NCBI GenBank assembly: GCA_959347315.1
Contig: OY365807.1
Location: forward strand, 59,376,384-59,440,383
Reading direction: 5' to 3'
Length of the DNA stretch: 64,000 nt
From: Bimastos eiseni
Lineage: Eukaryota; Annelida; Clitellata; Crassiclitellata; Lumbricidae
The notes under the pieces are model-generated. The model saw only the letters and a program-made list of their open reading frames with translations. It was not told the DNA's origin and ran no database searches. Position 1 is the first letter of the stretch; the number at the start of each line of letters is the position of its first letter. Below are positions 47,017 to 63,259 of this stretch, piece by piece. The position numbers were made by a program, and so were the translations under genes.

Positions 47017-48184
47017 ATGGTGTCCCTCATCACCGATAAGCTGCGCAGGCAGATGTTGAACGATGATGCGCCCGACACAGATGCTCTGCAACCAAGGGTG
47101 AGTGAAACAACGTGACAGTCTATAATATTATGTGATGTAAATATGGGACATTTTTCGATCATTTTCTGAGTCTGTGCTGGGCGCTCGTAGCTTCTTCCCA
47201 CTTGATGGCCATCATTAGATAGAGATGCTTGGGTCAAGCGTATTGATAACAACAAATTGATGATAGTAATAATAAAAATAATAATAATAATAGATTATAA
47301 TAATATAATAATAATATTATGTTTATTATTGTTATTATTAAATAATAATAATGATAATAATATTTATAATAAAACCATCTGCAAAGACATTCCAGAACAA
47401 TGCCTCCTAATTTTTTTAATCCCGAGGGATCATATGTGTCTCGGGGGAAACAATAAAAATAATAGCCAACACCTACGACTTGGTAGTCGTCGCCTTGGAA
47501 TCCGGAGGCGCTTGGAGCAGTGAAGGACTGCAGTTCATCTCAGAGTTGGGTAGGGGCAATCCATGTATTACGTACGCTAAACATCCGATTTTCGGACCCT
47601 TCCCCATGTTGCACCGCGTATCTGTCGTGGACCCACCTCCCCATGCGTACGTACATTTGAGCTCTATCCCCCCATCCCATTGTAAGGGTTAAATAGCTAA
47701 AGACATCTATAAGACTATATTCTACCACAGGCTATTTATTTTTGTTAAGCATCATATTTAACAGCTTAAGTTGGTCTAATGTTATGAAGAAATAAAAGAC
47801 TAACAACACTTGCATTTGAAACAGTTTTAATGCTACATAAAATGGATTAAGCAGGAATAATAGTCTTTGATTAGGTTTACAGTTCTGATTTTCATATTCC
47901 GTATTGTGGACGTCATAATTAAACAGTTATATTTGCGTACGTACATATTTTCGGAACCCCTACCCCCACCATACGCAGCCGTACGCAAAATTGCCGAAAT
48001 TCGAAATCCCTCTCCCCGCGCTGCGTGCGTAATATGTGGACGGCCCCTAGTCAGACGAGCGACAACCCATGATCGAAAGGAGACGTCATTATCTCTTCCA
48101 ACGGACTTTGGTGGTTCTTCTACGTAGGAACGCTGTCTGCCTCATCGGGACATTACCACCATTCACATAATGATAATTATATAC

Positions 48185-48216
<32 letters not shown>

Positions 48217-51200
48217 GGTGGTTGTCGTTAATTAAAATAATTAATTAAATAAAATTGCTAATCCTTACAATGTTCGTTCATAATGTAATTATAGACCTTT
48301 TTTTGTAGAACGAACACTCTGTCTATTTTTCCATCAGATATATGTAGGTCCCAGTGAATGGAATAAGACGCCTATTCAAAATCCCACAATTTTAGTATTT
48401 TTAAGAAAAACCTTAAAGAACATAAATTTAATTTCCTTAATCATTGACACTAATTAGCTATTAATGTTATTTATGGGTTTGTGTGCATGCAGCAACTTAG
48501 TTAACTAGTTAGATATTAAAAACTCCTATATTTTGTTGACCTGCTGTTATCTGTGTAAAGGTAGGCCCGATTAGCGGGATCCTTTGGGTCCCTTTGAGTT
48601 CTCTTTCTCTTTCCTTATTGATCCGTCTCTTACATAATTTTGTTAAGCTATTATGTTTTATTGTACTGTGAATCGTTTTTTTTGTTTGTGATGCAATTAC
48701 AATGTTCATTTACTTTACGGACCAATAAAAAGACTTGATTATGGCTATAAAAATTTTTTTATGATGACGATGACAATAATAATAGTAATAATAATAATAA
48801 CAGTAATAGTGATCATGGACGTAGCTAGGGTATTTTGCGCCCGGGGACAAACTACCGAATTGGCGCTCCTTTGCGGCAGTTCAGAAATGACGTCACGCGC
48901 CTAGGGGAGGGGTCGGTCACACATTTTTACCACAATTTAGCAATAATATTTGATTGTTCCTTTGTTAATTTTTGAATTGTTTACTTTAACGCTTTGTGTC
49001 AATTTTAGGGTTTGTTATAATAATGAATAATAATAATAATAATAATGAGGGGGTCCCGACCGCTTAGCTTTAAAGTAAACGGATTATTGGCAACGTGCCA
49101 GTGTGTCATCTGTTCAGAGGAATGGAGGTAGTTGCTTTGGTAACGGACTAAGACGCTGGAGGATTCAGAGATAATGACATCACGACAGATGGCGCTGCTT
49201 ACGAAGAGAGCAGACGACGAACGAAGACAGACACAGACAGACAAAGAGGTATATATACAGAATGAGACAGACAGAGACTTGTGAATCAGTATATTATATA
49301 TATATATATATTGAGGATGAGACACGGAAAGACAAAGAAGGATATAAAGAACAGGGTCGTACTGAGGGGGGCCAGCGGGGCCGTGGTCCAGGGCGCAAAT
49401 GTGGAAAGGGCGCAAATTTCAGAATGGAGTAACATAAAATGCACTATTTTCAAAATGTGGTTCGCCAGATTGATGCTAGGTACAGGGCCCAATTATAGCT
49501 CGGTACGGCCCTGATAAAGAATGAGACAGAGACAGAGACAGAGAGGGAAGGAATTCCGTGAAATTTCTTTGGATATGATTTCCTCTCTGCTTCTCTGTCG
49601 CCAGTCGTCGTGTAAGTCGGTGGGTTGGTTGGTTGGTGGGTGCCGGTGGGTGAGCCGTGGCGTTGAAACAATATTGCTCTTATTAATTTCCAGTCATTTA
49701 AGACGCCTCCCCTTCCCTCCTCCTGCTTTCTCCTCCTGCTCTTCCTCCTCGTCCTCCTTTGTCATCTCCTGCCTCTCATCCTATTTAATCTCTTTCCTTC
49801 CTCCAATTCTCGATCCACCTCCTCCTACTTGTCCTGCTATCGATTGATTGTCTGCCTGACTGGGGAGATGATGGGTGTCTGTGTTGTGGGGAAAGGGGCA
49901 GGGGTGTCGTTGGTGCCAAGTACCTCTTCCATCCCTGGAGACAATCGCTCAATACCTTCGATTGATTCCACGTCGTTGCCACCTCAATTGTACTGTCACG
50001 TCGTTGGTGTCTCCTCTTGCTCTTCCTCAGTAGTTATTGTGGTTCCTTTGTTGTGTTTGGCCCCAGGGTCTGGGCTTTGACCATAGTTGTTTCTCGTGAC
50101 CCCAGGGTCTGGAGTTTGACCTTTGATTATCTGACCTGACCCTATGGTGTGCTGTCGTGGTAAGGTGGTCTGGAGATCGACGGATCATTTTACAGAGACA
50201 TTTGCCTTCTTAACACTTGGAACCGGGGGTTTGACGCCTCTGCTTTGCATGAAACTGGGTCACCTGTGTTCAAATCATTTGCTTCTTTGATGTGATGAAG
50301 TTGTAGGAGTTGAATGAGAGATTCATTTTAATTTTGCTAGTTTTAAAAGTCTTCGGTCTCTGTCAAATCATCCTTTGATCTATATACCACCTTTCTCAGT
50401 CACATGCCCCTTCACCTTGATTGCATTTGAAATTGGTTTATTTGTAGGAAATGGGGTCACGGACGAGAAAGCTGAGCGAAATTAAGTCCTTGAGTGATGC
50501 ACCAAATGAATTCTCAGGTAAAGACTTAATCCACAATTAGAAATGTTTGTAATAATAATAAAGTGATGCATTGTGTATATGAAAAAAGTGAGTGTAGGAC
50601 AATTGCCTTTAGGACCCCCATTTTGATATAGGACGCCCCAGTCTCTTATTTCCATCACTTTGTTCTTGTGCACAATGGGGCGAGATAGGCATACGACGCC
50701 TGTTTTGAGTGTTTTAATTGTACATTATGATTATTCTATTCATTATTCAATTCATTATACAGTTAGTAACAGCATCAGAATAATGATATATAACTTAAAA
50801 TCTAACTAAATATAGCTAAAAATAAATAGTAATCAGACAATTAATAGTATATGACTCAAAATATAACTAATGATAATTAGCTATCGAACAGGTAATAATG
50901 GTATCTTTATCTTTTAGCATCGCATGAGTCTGGACACAACATCTCAAGTGACCATTGTACAACTCCGCTGAACCTGATCCAAAGGAGGGAAGAGAAGGAG
51001 GAAGCGTCCTGTTTGGACGAAACCTCTTCCTCTTACAGATGTCGCCTCTGCTTTCCTTCGGATCTTCTACGATTGCCAACCAAGAAGAGACAGAGTCACG
51101 TGATGCTGTCACCTGACGACAACGACGGAGCCACATGGCGACCCGACTGGCAGGCAACGAGCATTTGGCGCCCGGTCGGCCTTCGAAATCCTACCCCAGG

Positions 51201-53865
51201 ATTCTCCGCGCCAACCAAAATAGCAGCTGCCGTGCCAACGAGCGAGGCGTTCTGCGACTGTGGCGATCTAGTGTCGAGGAGACTCTCTACATCCTCTGAA
51301 TCTCCGTCTCCTGTCCTCCGACCCGCATCCGCGTCGAGTGGGTTTTTTGAGAACTGCTGGGGGCCATCCCACGTGGGGAGTCGGTGGTGGGGCTGTTCGA
51401 AACAGTCTCCTAGTCTAAATATAAGTGCTTCTTCTTTCAGTCTTACTTCTGGTCTTTCATCTAACGATGCTTTGTCGGTGGTGCGCTGCGTTCCTGGATC
51501 TACTGGTTCCATGCCGGCGATCGGTGGAACCGACGTCTGTTCCGGTTCGATGGGGTTAGGTCAGCCGCAGCGATGCCATTCACAGCCAAGTGTTCTGCTC
51601 GAGCGACGGGGCGTGAAGAAGAGACGCCGCGAAGAGAGAAGGCCTAACCTGAACTTTATCAAAATGAAAGAGGTGAGAGTGAAAGCATACTTCCTTCTCA
51701 AAATCACCTAAACAATACTATCTATACAAAATGGATTTAACTTGATATATCCCTCTGTGCAAAGATCATGTTTTGTGTTTATGTTGGCTGTAGAAATCAG
51801 TACATTGAAATGTTTACCAAATGCATCGGATCAGTTGAACGGTTTCAGGGCCCCAGCTTATTCACGAGCTCTGCATTGTGCCAGAGAAGTCTGGTGGGGA
51901 TTCGAGACAGGTTGCCATAGAGATCAAAGGAGGAGGCAGAGGAGGGAGGGGCTGCTAAGATGAGTTTTATTGAAAATGAGAAAGTTGGATGGTTGAGAAT
52001 CGGATGAAATAATAGGGTAGAAATTAACAACAAACTGTGTGGCCTTAATTTTACCCTCTTTTAATTAACTTGGTTTGCGTAAAGTTTGTCATGGTTGGAC
52101 CGTCCATTAGAGTTCTTTAAACTTTTTCATGTATGTTCATGTCGACCTACAGAGCTGGAATTTTGCACATATATCACGCTTGCATGACAATGCAAAGTAT
52201 CAAAATTATGGACAGAACTCAAAAACTCAGAAAAATGATGACTCAAAAAGTGACAAAAACATGACCAAAATGGACACAATTAAATACAGACCGGCCTTTG
52301 AACATCTATCAGCTCTTTTTCAGGTATGTTCCCATCGACTTACAGAGCTAAAGTTTTGCACACATTTCAGGTTTGAATAACAATGAATCAACTTGTATGG
52401 ACATAACTAAAAAATTGAGAAAAAATGAAAAAAATTAAATTTCGTTTAAACACTCGAACGAGTGCTCCTTGACGAGCTCCACTCCGGCAAGTTTGCATCA
52501 TCAATGATATGTAATCAAAAATATCTTAGAGAAATGGAACGATTGCCCCATCTACCAGATAAAAGAGGGTCCTAAAAACACATGTTTTCACTTTGACTAG
52601 TTCATAGCTGTATCTGTTCCATCATAGTCTGTGTTGTCAGGTCTGATGAGTTAATCTTTGTCTGCAGGTGCTATATAAATTTGTGGTCGAATTTATAATT
52701 ATTTGCCTAAGTGTACTTCCTAATAAACTGCTATTTCTGTTTGTACCCAGACCCCATCTACAAAATACAGATTTATGGATATTGTATTCAGTTAACTGCA
52801 TCTATTTTTCTTGGGCAGACGGCTTACTCGAAGCGACACCACGGGCCTCACAGTCGTGCCAGAAATCACGTCCAGTTTGTTGAGAATTCTAGCGTTCTAC
52901 AGGTCAGTTCTGTTGCACCATAGATATACATAAAACTAAAAATCGCTCATTTCGGGTGACATTTCTATTCTCTTGGACACGTAATCTCATGTGTAAATCA
53001 ATGATCAAAGTTTTCTGTTACAATTAATCTCCTTTATGCCAAAGAACTGTTTTGAGAGAAGAGTGCAATTGAAAAGCTTAACTGCAGTGGAGGCACTGTG
53101 CTATAACACAAAATCTGATAAAACACAGTTGAGTATATGGACTTTAAAGTTAATTCAGAAATGATCTAACTTTAACACAGCATCATTGTAAAGCGGTTCT
53201 TGACTTCAACAGACACCAGTATAATAGTACAAGAGAGTGTCTGCTCATCATGGCCCAGTCGAAGAGCTTTGCCCATGTTGGCCCTTCAGCTTGGAACTGT
53301 CGGTCAGTCCCAGTACCTAGAATTACAGATCCTCTCACCTTGCCAGTGTTGAGGAGACTTTTCTGTTCCTTTGCCTAAGCACAGACGCCTGTTGAGAACA
53401 CTGCTGATTCGAGCCGTGCTATATATATGCTTGATTACCTTACATTACATTATGGCATGGGATTCTAAAACTCTCTCAATGTTGGTTATTGATTCTTCTA
53501 TTTCTCACCAGGTGGCGATATCAGACAGCGGTGGCGACCAATCACGGTTCTTCTACAGCCTCAATACAATAGCCAGCTCTCCGCAGGAACTGGCTTTCTG
53601 CCAGGCGTCTGTTTCGCCCACAGGGGGCGCTGCGACCCCTCTGCAGTCGGCCGGGACCAGCGATGCTGGGGAGGGTGGGGCATATCGTGAGTCGCTGGAC
53701 AGTGGATGTAGCGGAGACTTCGTGCCATGCTTTGACTCCGAAAGTCCGAACGACTTTGAGTCGCGGAATAAGAAGCAACTGAACATGGGAATCGAGGAAG
53801 AGGAGGAAGTGTTTGACCATGACTTCCTGAACGACCTTGACATTGAAGAGATCGAGAAGGACTGA
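47017..53865 (+). CDS. FAM53: FAM53 family protein, 447 aa, five coding exons
   Basis: Exons 47017-47097, 50448-50517, 50918-51672, 52819-52902, 53512-53865, all GT-AG and in phase. The start has a strong context (GTGGCCATGG). The N-terminus MVSLITDKLRRQMLND matches the MVTLITEQLQ start of vertebrate FAM53C. TWRPDWQATSIWRPV (123-137) matches the Trp-Arg-Pro block. RCHSQPS..RRGVKKRRREERR (269-292) is the conserved nuclear-localisation region, followed by PNLNFIKMKE. The acidic end FDHDFLNDLDIEEIEKD (431-447) matches the DFGDLDLNLIEEN end. Ser-rich segments such as RCHSQP resemble 14-3-3 sites. FAM53 proteins are nuclear; FAM53B/Simplet promotes beta-catenin nuclear entry and FAM53C binds DYRK1A in vertebrates. 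AATAAA at 54228-54233 is a likely poly(A) signal. Confidence 0.9.
47265..47372. repeat. (AAT)n microsatellite
   Basis: Imperfect ATA/AAT repeat in FAM53 intron 1. Confidence 0.9.
47554..48047. mobile_element. PIF/Harbinger-like MITE, copy 2 (494 bp)
   Basis: It begins GGGCAATCCATGTATTACG and ends GTAATATGTGGACGGCCCC, flanked by TAG on both sides (47551-47553, 48048-48050). Same family as 38306-38771; the shared interior includes GGTTAAATAGCTAAAGACAT. It is in FAM53 intron 1. Confidence 0.8.
48187..48220. repeat. (GAT)n(GGT)n
   Basis: A short trinucleotide repeat in FAM53 intron 1. Further (AAT)n patches lie at 48775-48800 and 49018-49046. Confidence 0.9.
49352..49513. mobile_element. hAT-like MITE, 162 bp, perfect 8-bp TSD
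   Basis: The ends CAGGGTCGTACTGAG and CTCGGTACGGCCCTG pair as inverted repeats. Exact direct repeats ATAAAGAA flank it (49344-49351, 49514-49521). The interior GCCAGATTGATGCTAGG matches the end of the longer element at 18427-19610, so this is an internally deleted relative. It is in FAM53 intron 1. Confidence 0.9.
49522..50447. other. rest of FAM53 intron 1
   Basis: A CT/CTC-rich stretch lies at 49690-49820, and repeated GACCCCAGGGTCTGG motifs at about 50060-50115. No exon recognised. Confidence 0.5.
52040..52595 (+). repeat. unclassified interspersed repeat, copy 3
   Basis: Contains TTGGTTTGCGTAAAGTTTGTC, two copies of the TCGACYTACAGAGCT and TTTTGCACA module (about 52140 and 52338), CTCCACTCCGGCAAG, GATATGTAATCAAAAAT and ATCTACCAGATAAAAGAGGG. 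It is in FAM53 intron 3, sense. Confidence 0.8.
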
Positions 53866-56300
53866 TGGGGTCTCGGATCTGTCGATCAATCGTAGTAAGG
53901 GACTGTTTCAGCTGGAAATTGTGGTTTACTTTATTTCATTTTATCGATAATTCTATGCTATTTGGTGATAATTTGAAATTATCCTCGGCTGATGTTCATC
54001 GACCCCTATCAACTGGCTCCATGTCGCAGCACCTCCTCGCGTCCCATGATAAAGTTAAGTGTGTTTACTTGCATAAATGCTTTCTGGGTAGAATATGGTT
54101 CCCTGTTTAATTTTGGCAACCATTGAATTGCTTAGTTGGTAGATGAGGCAATGATCCGTTATCTAGTCGTGATGTGTTTGCAAGTTGTCGGTGTTAAAGT
54201 AAGATCGAGACAGGCTTACTATAAAGTAATAAAGATATTGTTAGGGATAAAAATGAATGTATGAAGCGACGCCCATCAGCAGGGAACCATTGCATCGTTG
54301 GGAGAAGGTGAAGGGCAGTTAAGTGAAGGTGAGTAGGAAGATTTCCTCTTGATGTTCACAGTTTAGTTTGACTCTGAATTGATTTTCTATTTTTATTAAA
54401 ATCCCAGTTAACATTTTGAACGACACTTGCAATAATAATGTACGTTTTGTTAAAGATGTCTCACATTTATCATAAGCGCCGCAATCAATCGATGGCGCGC
54501 TTAACAACTGTGAGCTAAGAAGGTCCCCACCGGAAAAACAATCTCAGAGTCAAACCCATATTCTCCATGTTACAACGCAAGCCCTCTAACTTATCATTGG
54601 CCATGTCCTATAATTGACAATAGCCATTGCCTAGAAATAGACAAAAGATAGCAGAGCTGAGAATGTTACTTTGCCCCATCGAATTGTCCCAAACTCCTTT
54701 CATGTCCAGAGCATTTAGTGAAATCTCTTTATTGTTTTATGATTTATTCTGAGATCATTTAGATGAATGCTTTTCACATGTATTCTTGTTGAGAGGTTTC
54801 TAGCATTTAAGGGCATCTACATTTCATTGTTCTTAATATTTTTAAGTGTAGACATTGAAGGAGTTTTTTGGTCTTCTTGCTTGTACGGCTTTTCCAACTT
54901 ATTCATCAGGTTCTAGCATTAAAGGGCATTTAAATTTATTTTCAGAAATTATTAGTGTTTTTGTTTCATATGAAAGTTAACAAACAATATGAACAAAAGG
55001 CAATAACACAGTCTGTCGTTACTGTACAATGCATTCGATTGGTTTGTTTTTGGCTTTGCATTCGAAGGCCTTTGCTACATTGACATCATCTTAAATGTTG
55101 AATAGAACATTTTGACATCTACCGGCCAAACTGTTGTAACTGGTTTTATTGACTGGCTTACTCGACCGATTGACTAACTGGTTTACTGGACTGAGTGGCT
55201 GCCTTACTTACAAACTGGATTACTCAACTTGCTGGCTAACTGACTGATTAGACCGACTGATTAAGAGAAATAATTGTTGTCATTGTAAGAAACTGTGATA
55301 TCACTTCAGGGTTGTTTCTATCTAACTTTGTGGTGACAAATTTAACATGATTATGTCTTATCTTAACATCATTTGCCAGAAGTTTAGCATGTGTCAGGAT
55401 TTAAAAAATTCTCACGGTCAATAATTACGTTAAAGTCAGAATTAGAACAATGTTAAACTCTTTAAACCTGGTCACGTTGCAAATTCAAACAAAGCGGACG
55501 AAGAGTCAGTAGGCCTACTTTCTACTACAATGCGTTAAATTTGAATAAAATGGCATTTAATTTATTGTGGTAATAAATATTCTGAATTTAAATTCTGAAA
55601 CTCTAAAAGATCAAAATGAAACGTCTGCATAAATTGTAACACATGTGAGAATTCCACCTTTATCAGGATTCAGTTTGTTTCTTATACATAGAAATGAATT
55701 TGTGACCTAGTTTATGTGTTCTGTTCTTGTAGGCTTGTATTTCATATTTCTCTGTGGCCGTTGTTTCCTGTAGCTGATATAAAACAATAGCAAGTCATCA
55801 AATGGTTTCCTTTTCTCAATTTCTGCCTCTGTTTTACTTGTCACGTGAAACGTGAAGCACTAGTGAAAACCGGTGCACGTCTAGCTTTCAAATGGCACAG
55901 TCTGTCGTTATTTTAGAAATTATTTAGAAATGTGGAGTTTATAAATATTGCACAGCTTTGCAGAGCCAGGCCAGTTTACATCAATTGGTATCTTTTCTTT
56001 AAGTCATTTAAAGTTTCTTACGGCCCAGAGACTGCAGTTCAATTGCCATGAAATTGTTTTAGACAGGAAACACTCGCATGGATTATAACACGTGAGACAT
56101 AGCTCCAACACTTCTGTTCAACCATCAGTACTTCTGCCCAGTACTGATGCCCTGCCTCCTAGCTACCAATCAACTGCATGTGCATTTTTTTTTGCCCTTC
56201 CACTTCCCAGAAATTTGAAAAATGGGGGAAGGCACAAATTATCTTAACAAAAGTAATCTTAAAAATTCATTGGATAAACATAAAAAGAACCAATTTGGGG
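53866..56300 (+). other. FAM53 3' UTR and intergenic DNA
   Basis: The first 370 bases to AATAAA at 54228 are probably 3' UTR. Beyond that is A+T-rich sequence with a degenerate ACTGRYTNACT stretch at 55135-55265. No exon recognised. Confidence 0.45.
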
Positions 56301-56383
56301 GGCACGTCGGGGGGGGGGCACTGAGCACTAAAACTGGGAGGGCTTTCGCTTGTTACACCCCTAACCCCAATACTCAAGTCACT
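56300..56383 (-). mobile_element. hAT-like end related to the 2518-2890 MITE
   Basis: Minus strand: TAGGGGTGTAACAAGCGAAAG with G-rich and CCCTCCCAGTTTTAG subterminal sequence, resembling the left end of the element at 2518. The partner end is not certain. Confidence 0.5.
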
Positions 56384-57480
56384 TCACTAGCTAAAAATCC
56401 CAGAACGCATTCACTTCAAAATCTTATCACTAACTTACAACTCCATACAATATTCCCTCCATACAATATTCCCAGTCCCAAATATCTTCGCGAACTCTTC
56501 ACCTTCCAGCCAACCCGCTCTACGCGATCGTCTTCGTGCCTCACCCTCACTCGACCTCCAATTACTACGGAAGCCCAACGGTGACATACGATTATTTTTA
56601 TTTATCTAGTGCGCACTAGATAGTTTCTAGTGCGCACTAGAAAACTATTAGTGCGCACTAGATAAATCTATACAATATGGCCGACATAAATCAATGACAA
56701 GAATATCTTGGTCAAAATCTCTTTTTAATCTTAGAAAACAATATAGTGGCTCCGAAATCTGGTCCCATTGTTCGATCTTCGTACATATATAGGCAATATT
56801 ATTGTATCCTTCACACAGTACTCTTATCATTATTTTATTTATACTAGTGGTCAGACATTATATGGTGGCGTCATGTTCTATGTCTTTGTCGCAGGCTTTG
56901 ATCTACTTAAAGCCATTGTCTTGTAACCTTGTACAAAGCGCTAGGCCAAAGTTGCCTGTGAGCACTTCTGAACACTTTTTAGGTATGGCATTATTGAAGT
57001 GGTTATATTGTGGAGTACTAACACATAGCCACTCCATAAACTCTTCATGTGGCTCAATAAAGAGAGCTCCGCTGGAACGCGGGACACGAAGCTCGAAAGT
57101 CGTACAGCTGACAATTTTCATTGGCGGCAACCCTTAAACCTTCTATTTGTTACCAAGTAAATGCCGTAATAAACAAATACTGAAAGTTATAAACTTATAA
57201 CCTTCACCATTCGTTTATTATATCATTATTATTGTTTTCTAAGCTTAACAGGAGATTTTCACAAGTCTAATCTTGGCATTGATTTATGTCAGCCATTTTG
57301 CATAGATTTATCTAGTGCGCACTAGAAAAATAAAAATAATCGTATGTCACCGTTGGGCTTCCGTAGATTACATCTCATCTCAAGTTCTCCAACCGCGCAA
57401 TATCAAACGCCGCACCTCGTCTCTGGAACGACCTATATTATACCTTTCCTACAAATAAACCAATTTCAAGTGTATAGTAC
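56384..57480 (+). mobile_element. LINE RT ORF 3' part, split by an inserted element
   Basis: The plus frame reads YLRELFTFQPTRSTRSSSC and LTLTRPPIT up to the insertion at 56565. It resumes after 57366 with SHLKFSNRAISNAAPRLWND, the Ala-Pro-Arg-Leu-Trp-Asn motif of L2/CR1-like LINE ORF ends. If the insert and one ATTA are ignored, the frame is continuous across the junction. Confidence 0.85.
56565..57366. mobile_element. 802-bp inverted-repeat element with CTAGTGCGCACTAG palindromes
   Basis: Ends CTACGGAAGCCCAACGGTGA.. and its reverse complement extend to about 85 bp of matching arms (including TGTATAGATTTATCTAGTGC-like and GGCYGACATAAATCAATG parts). ATTA flanks both sides (56561-56564, 57367-57370). 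The 14-bp palindrome CTAGTGCGCACTAG occurs three times in the left arm and once in the right. A minus frame at 57130-56903 is protein-like but unrecognised. Class unknown. Confidence 0.85.
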
Positions 57481-57917
57481 TTACGGCCAAAAGTTCACTT
57501 AATTAAATCAGAAATATTGAAATTTCTCTCTAACCATTATGGTCTACCATTGACATTTGATAAGAATTAAATTAGAATTAAAATATTATTGCTATAGCTT
57601 AAATTGGTATTAAATTACTAAAGCTGCAATTAGCATACTTCTGCTAAACTATATTTATAATTACTTATAAACTATAGTTAGCTTACTTATACTAAAATCA
57701 GCTACCCAAACCAAAACTTTATTTGACGAAACTAAAACTAACTAGAACTATAATTGATAAAACTAAAACTAACTAAAACTATTATTGAGACATAGAAACA
57801 ACAACGAAAACCGAAACTAGAATTTAGAAACAATCGTAACTAAAACTAAAAATGAAGACTAACAATCATAACTAAAACTAAATTTAAATCATTATTAAAA
57901 CAACACTACATGCAGCA
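57481..57917. other. A+T-rich, (ACTAAAACTA)n-like tract
   Basis: Imperfect AACTAAAACT repeats lie at 57690-57900; nothing else recognised. Confidence 0.6.
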
Positions 57918-58215
57918 TCATCTGTCCCTAGCGCCTCTGTTCATCACACCCCGGGCTTTCCATTTTAAACTTAAGTCTCACCTTTTCAAGAACTCTTACC
58001 CAGACTCACTACTTGACATCCCACCTGTCAATCCTCGACCAAAGCGACACCCTCCTTACCAGGATCTCTGCTCCCTGCTGACCTCCCGGAAAAAGAACTG
58101 ACCGCCCACGGACTATCCTTTGGACAACCATTTTGATTTGACGCAACGCTCGTGAATAAGCAGGTGCTCTGCTCTTAGTTTAAAAGTGGCGCTTTAGAAA
58201 TTTGCAGATTACGAT
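57918..58215 (+). mobile_element. LINE 3' tail, copy 2
   Basis: Encodes FHFKLKSHLFKNSYPDSLLD, then an untranslated tail with ACTATCCTTTGGACAACC and AAGTGGCGCTTTAGAAATTT. It pairs with the copy at 41375-41700. It may be the end of the split LINE just upstream. Confidence 0.75.
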
Positions 58216-58806
58216 TACGAATCTTTCCATGCTCACCTTGCTAGGACCGATGCTCTGATGCGAACTCAAGAATGAGTCAAGATCCACTTGCAAGGCACTC
58301 CGACGAACGACTGCTTTTCTTGCGTTCTACTCGCCTTATACAGGCTCTCATTTGCACACGGCCCTTTTTTGCACACGACCCTTTGCGCACGGCCCTCTTT
58401 ATAGTCTATACAATTCAATTTTAGTCTATGCAGTTACTTATTAGTGTATGAGCTTCTAAGACATCGATTAGTAAAAGCTACACAAGGGTAAAACACGCAT
58501 TCATCAATAACTGGCGAATTTCGCCACAATGCGTTATAGTGTCGTGTAAGACTTCTTTGTTAGATAGGTTTAAACAATTTCTATTTTTTTGTACGCAACT
58601 CGCACACAGCGTTGTATTTATTATATTCCAGCGCTACAAAAGTTGTTTAAATATACCGGATGAATGTGACAGTTTACTTCCGGCAATATAGGTTAACAGA
58701 AAAATCCCGGAAGATGGAAGAAAAAATTGATAAACTTTGATCTCATTTTCCAAAAATCGCCAGTTTAAGCTAACTGGCGATCAGGGATTGCCGTCCTTTA
58801 CTTGCC
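58216..58806. promoter_or_regulatory. upstream region of NMNAT
   Basis: Contains three short direct repeats of GCACACGGCCCTTT (58353-58405). The NMNAT promoter or 5' UTR is expected here; I cannot place a start site. Confidence 0.4.

Positions 58807-63259
<4,453 letters not shown>

Noticed and set aside
46866..47080. Alternative frame with PPDPTPPSSPELL in the FAM53 first exon
   Set aside because: It meets a stop codon within the exon, while the frame from ATG 47017 gives the conserved MVSLIT start and joins in phase.
51096..51512. Minus-strand 138-residue ORF
   Set aside because: Shadow of FAM53 exon 3, which has conserved family blocks on the plus strand.
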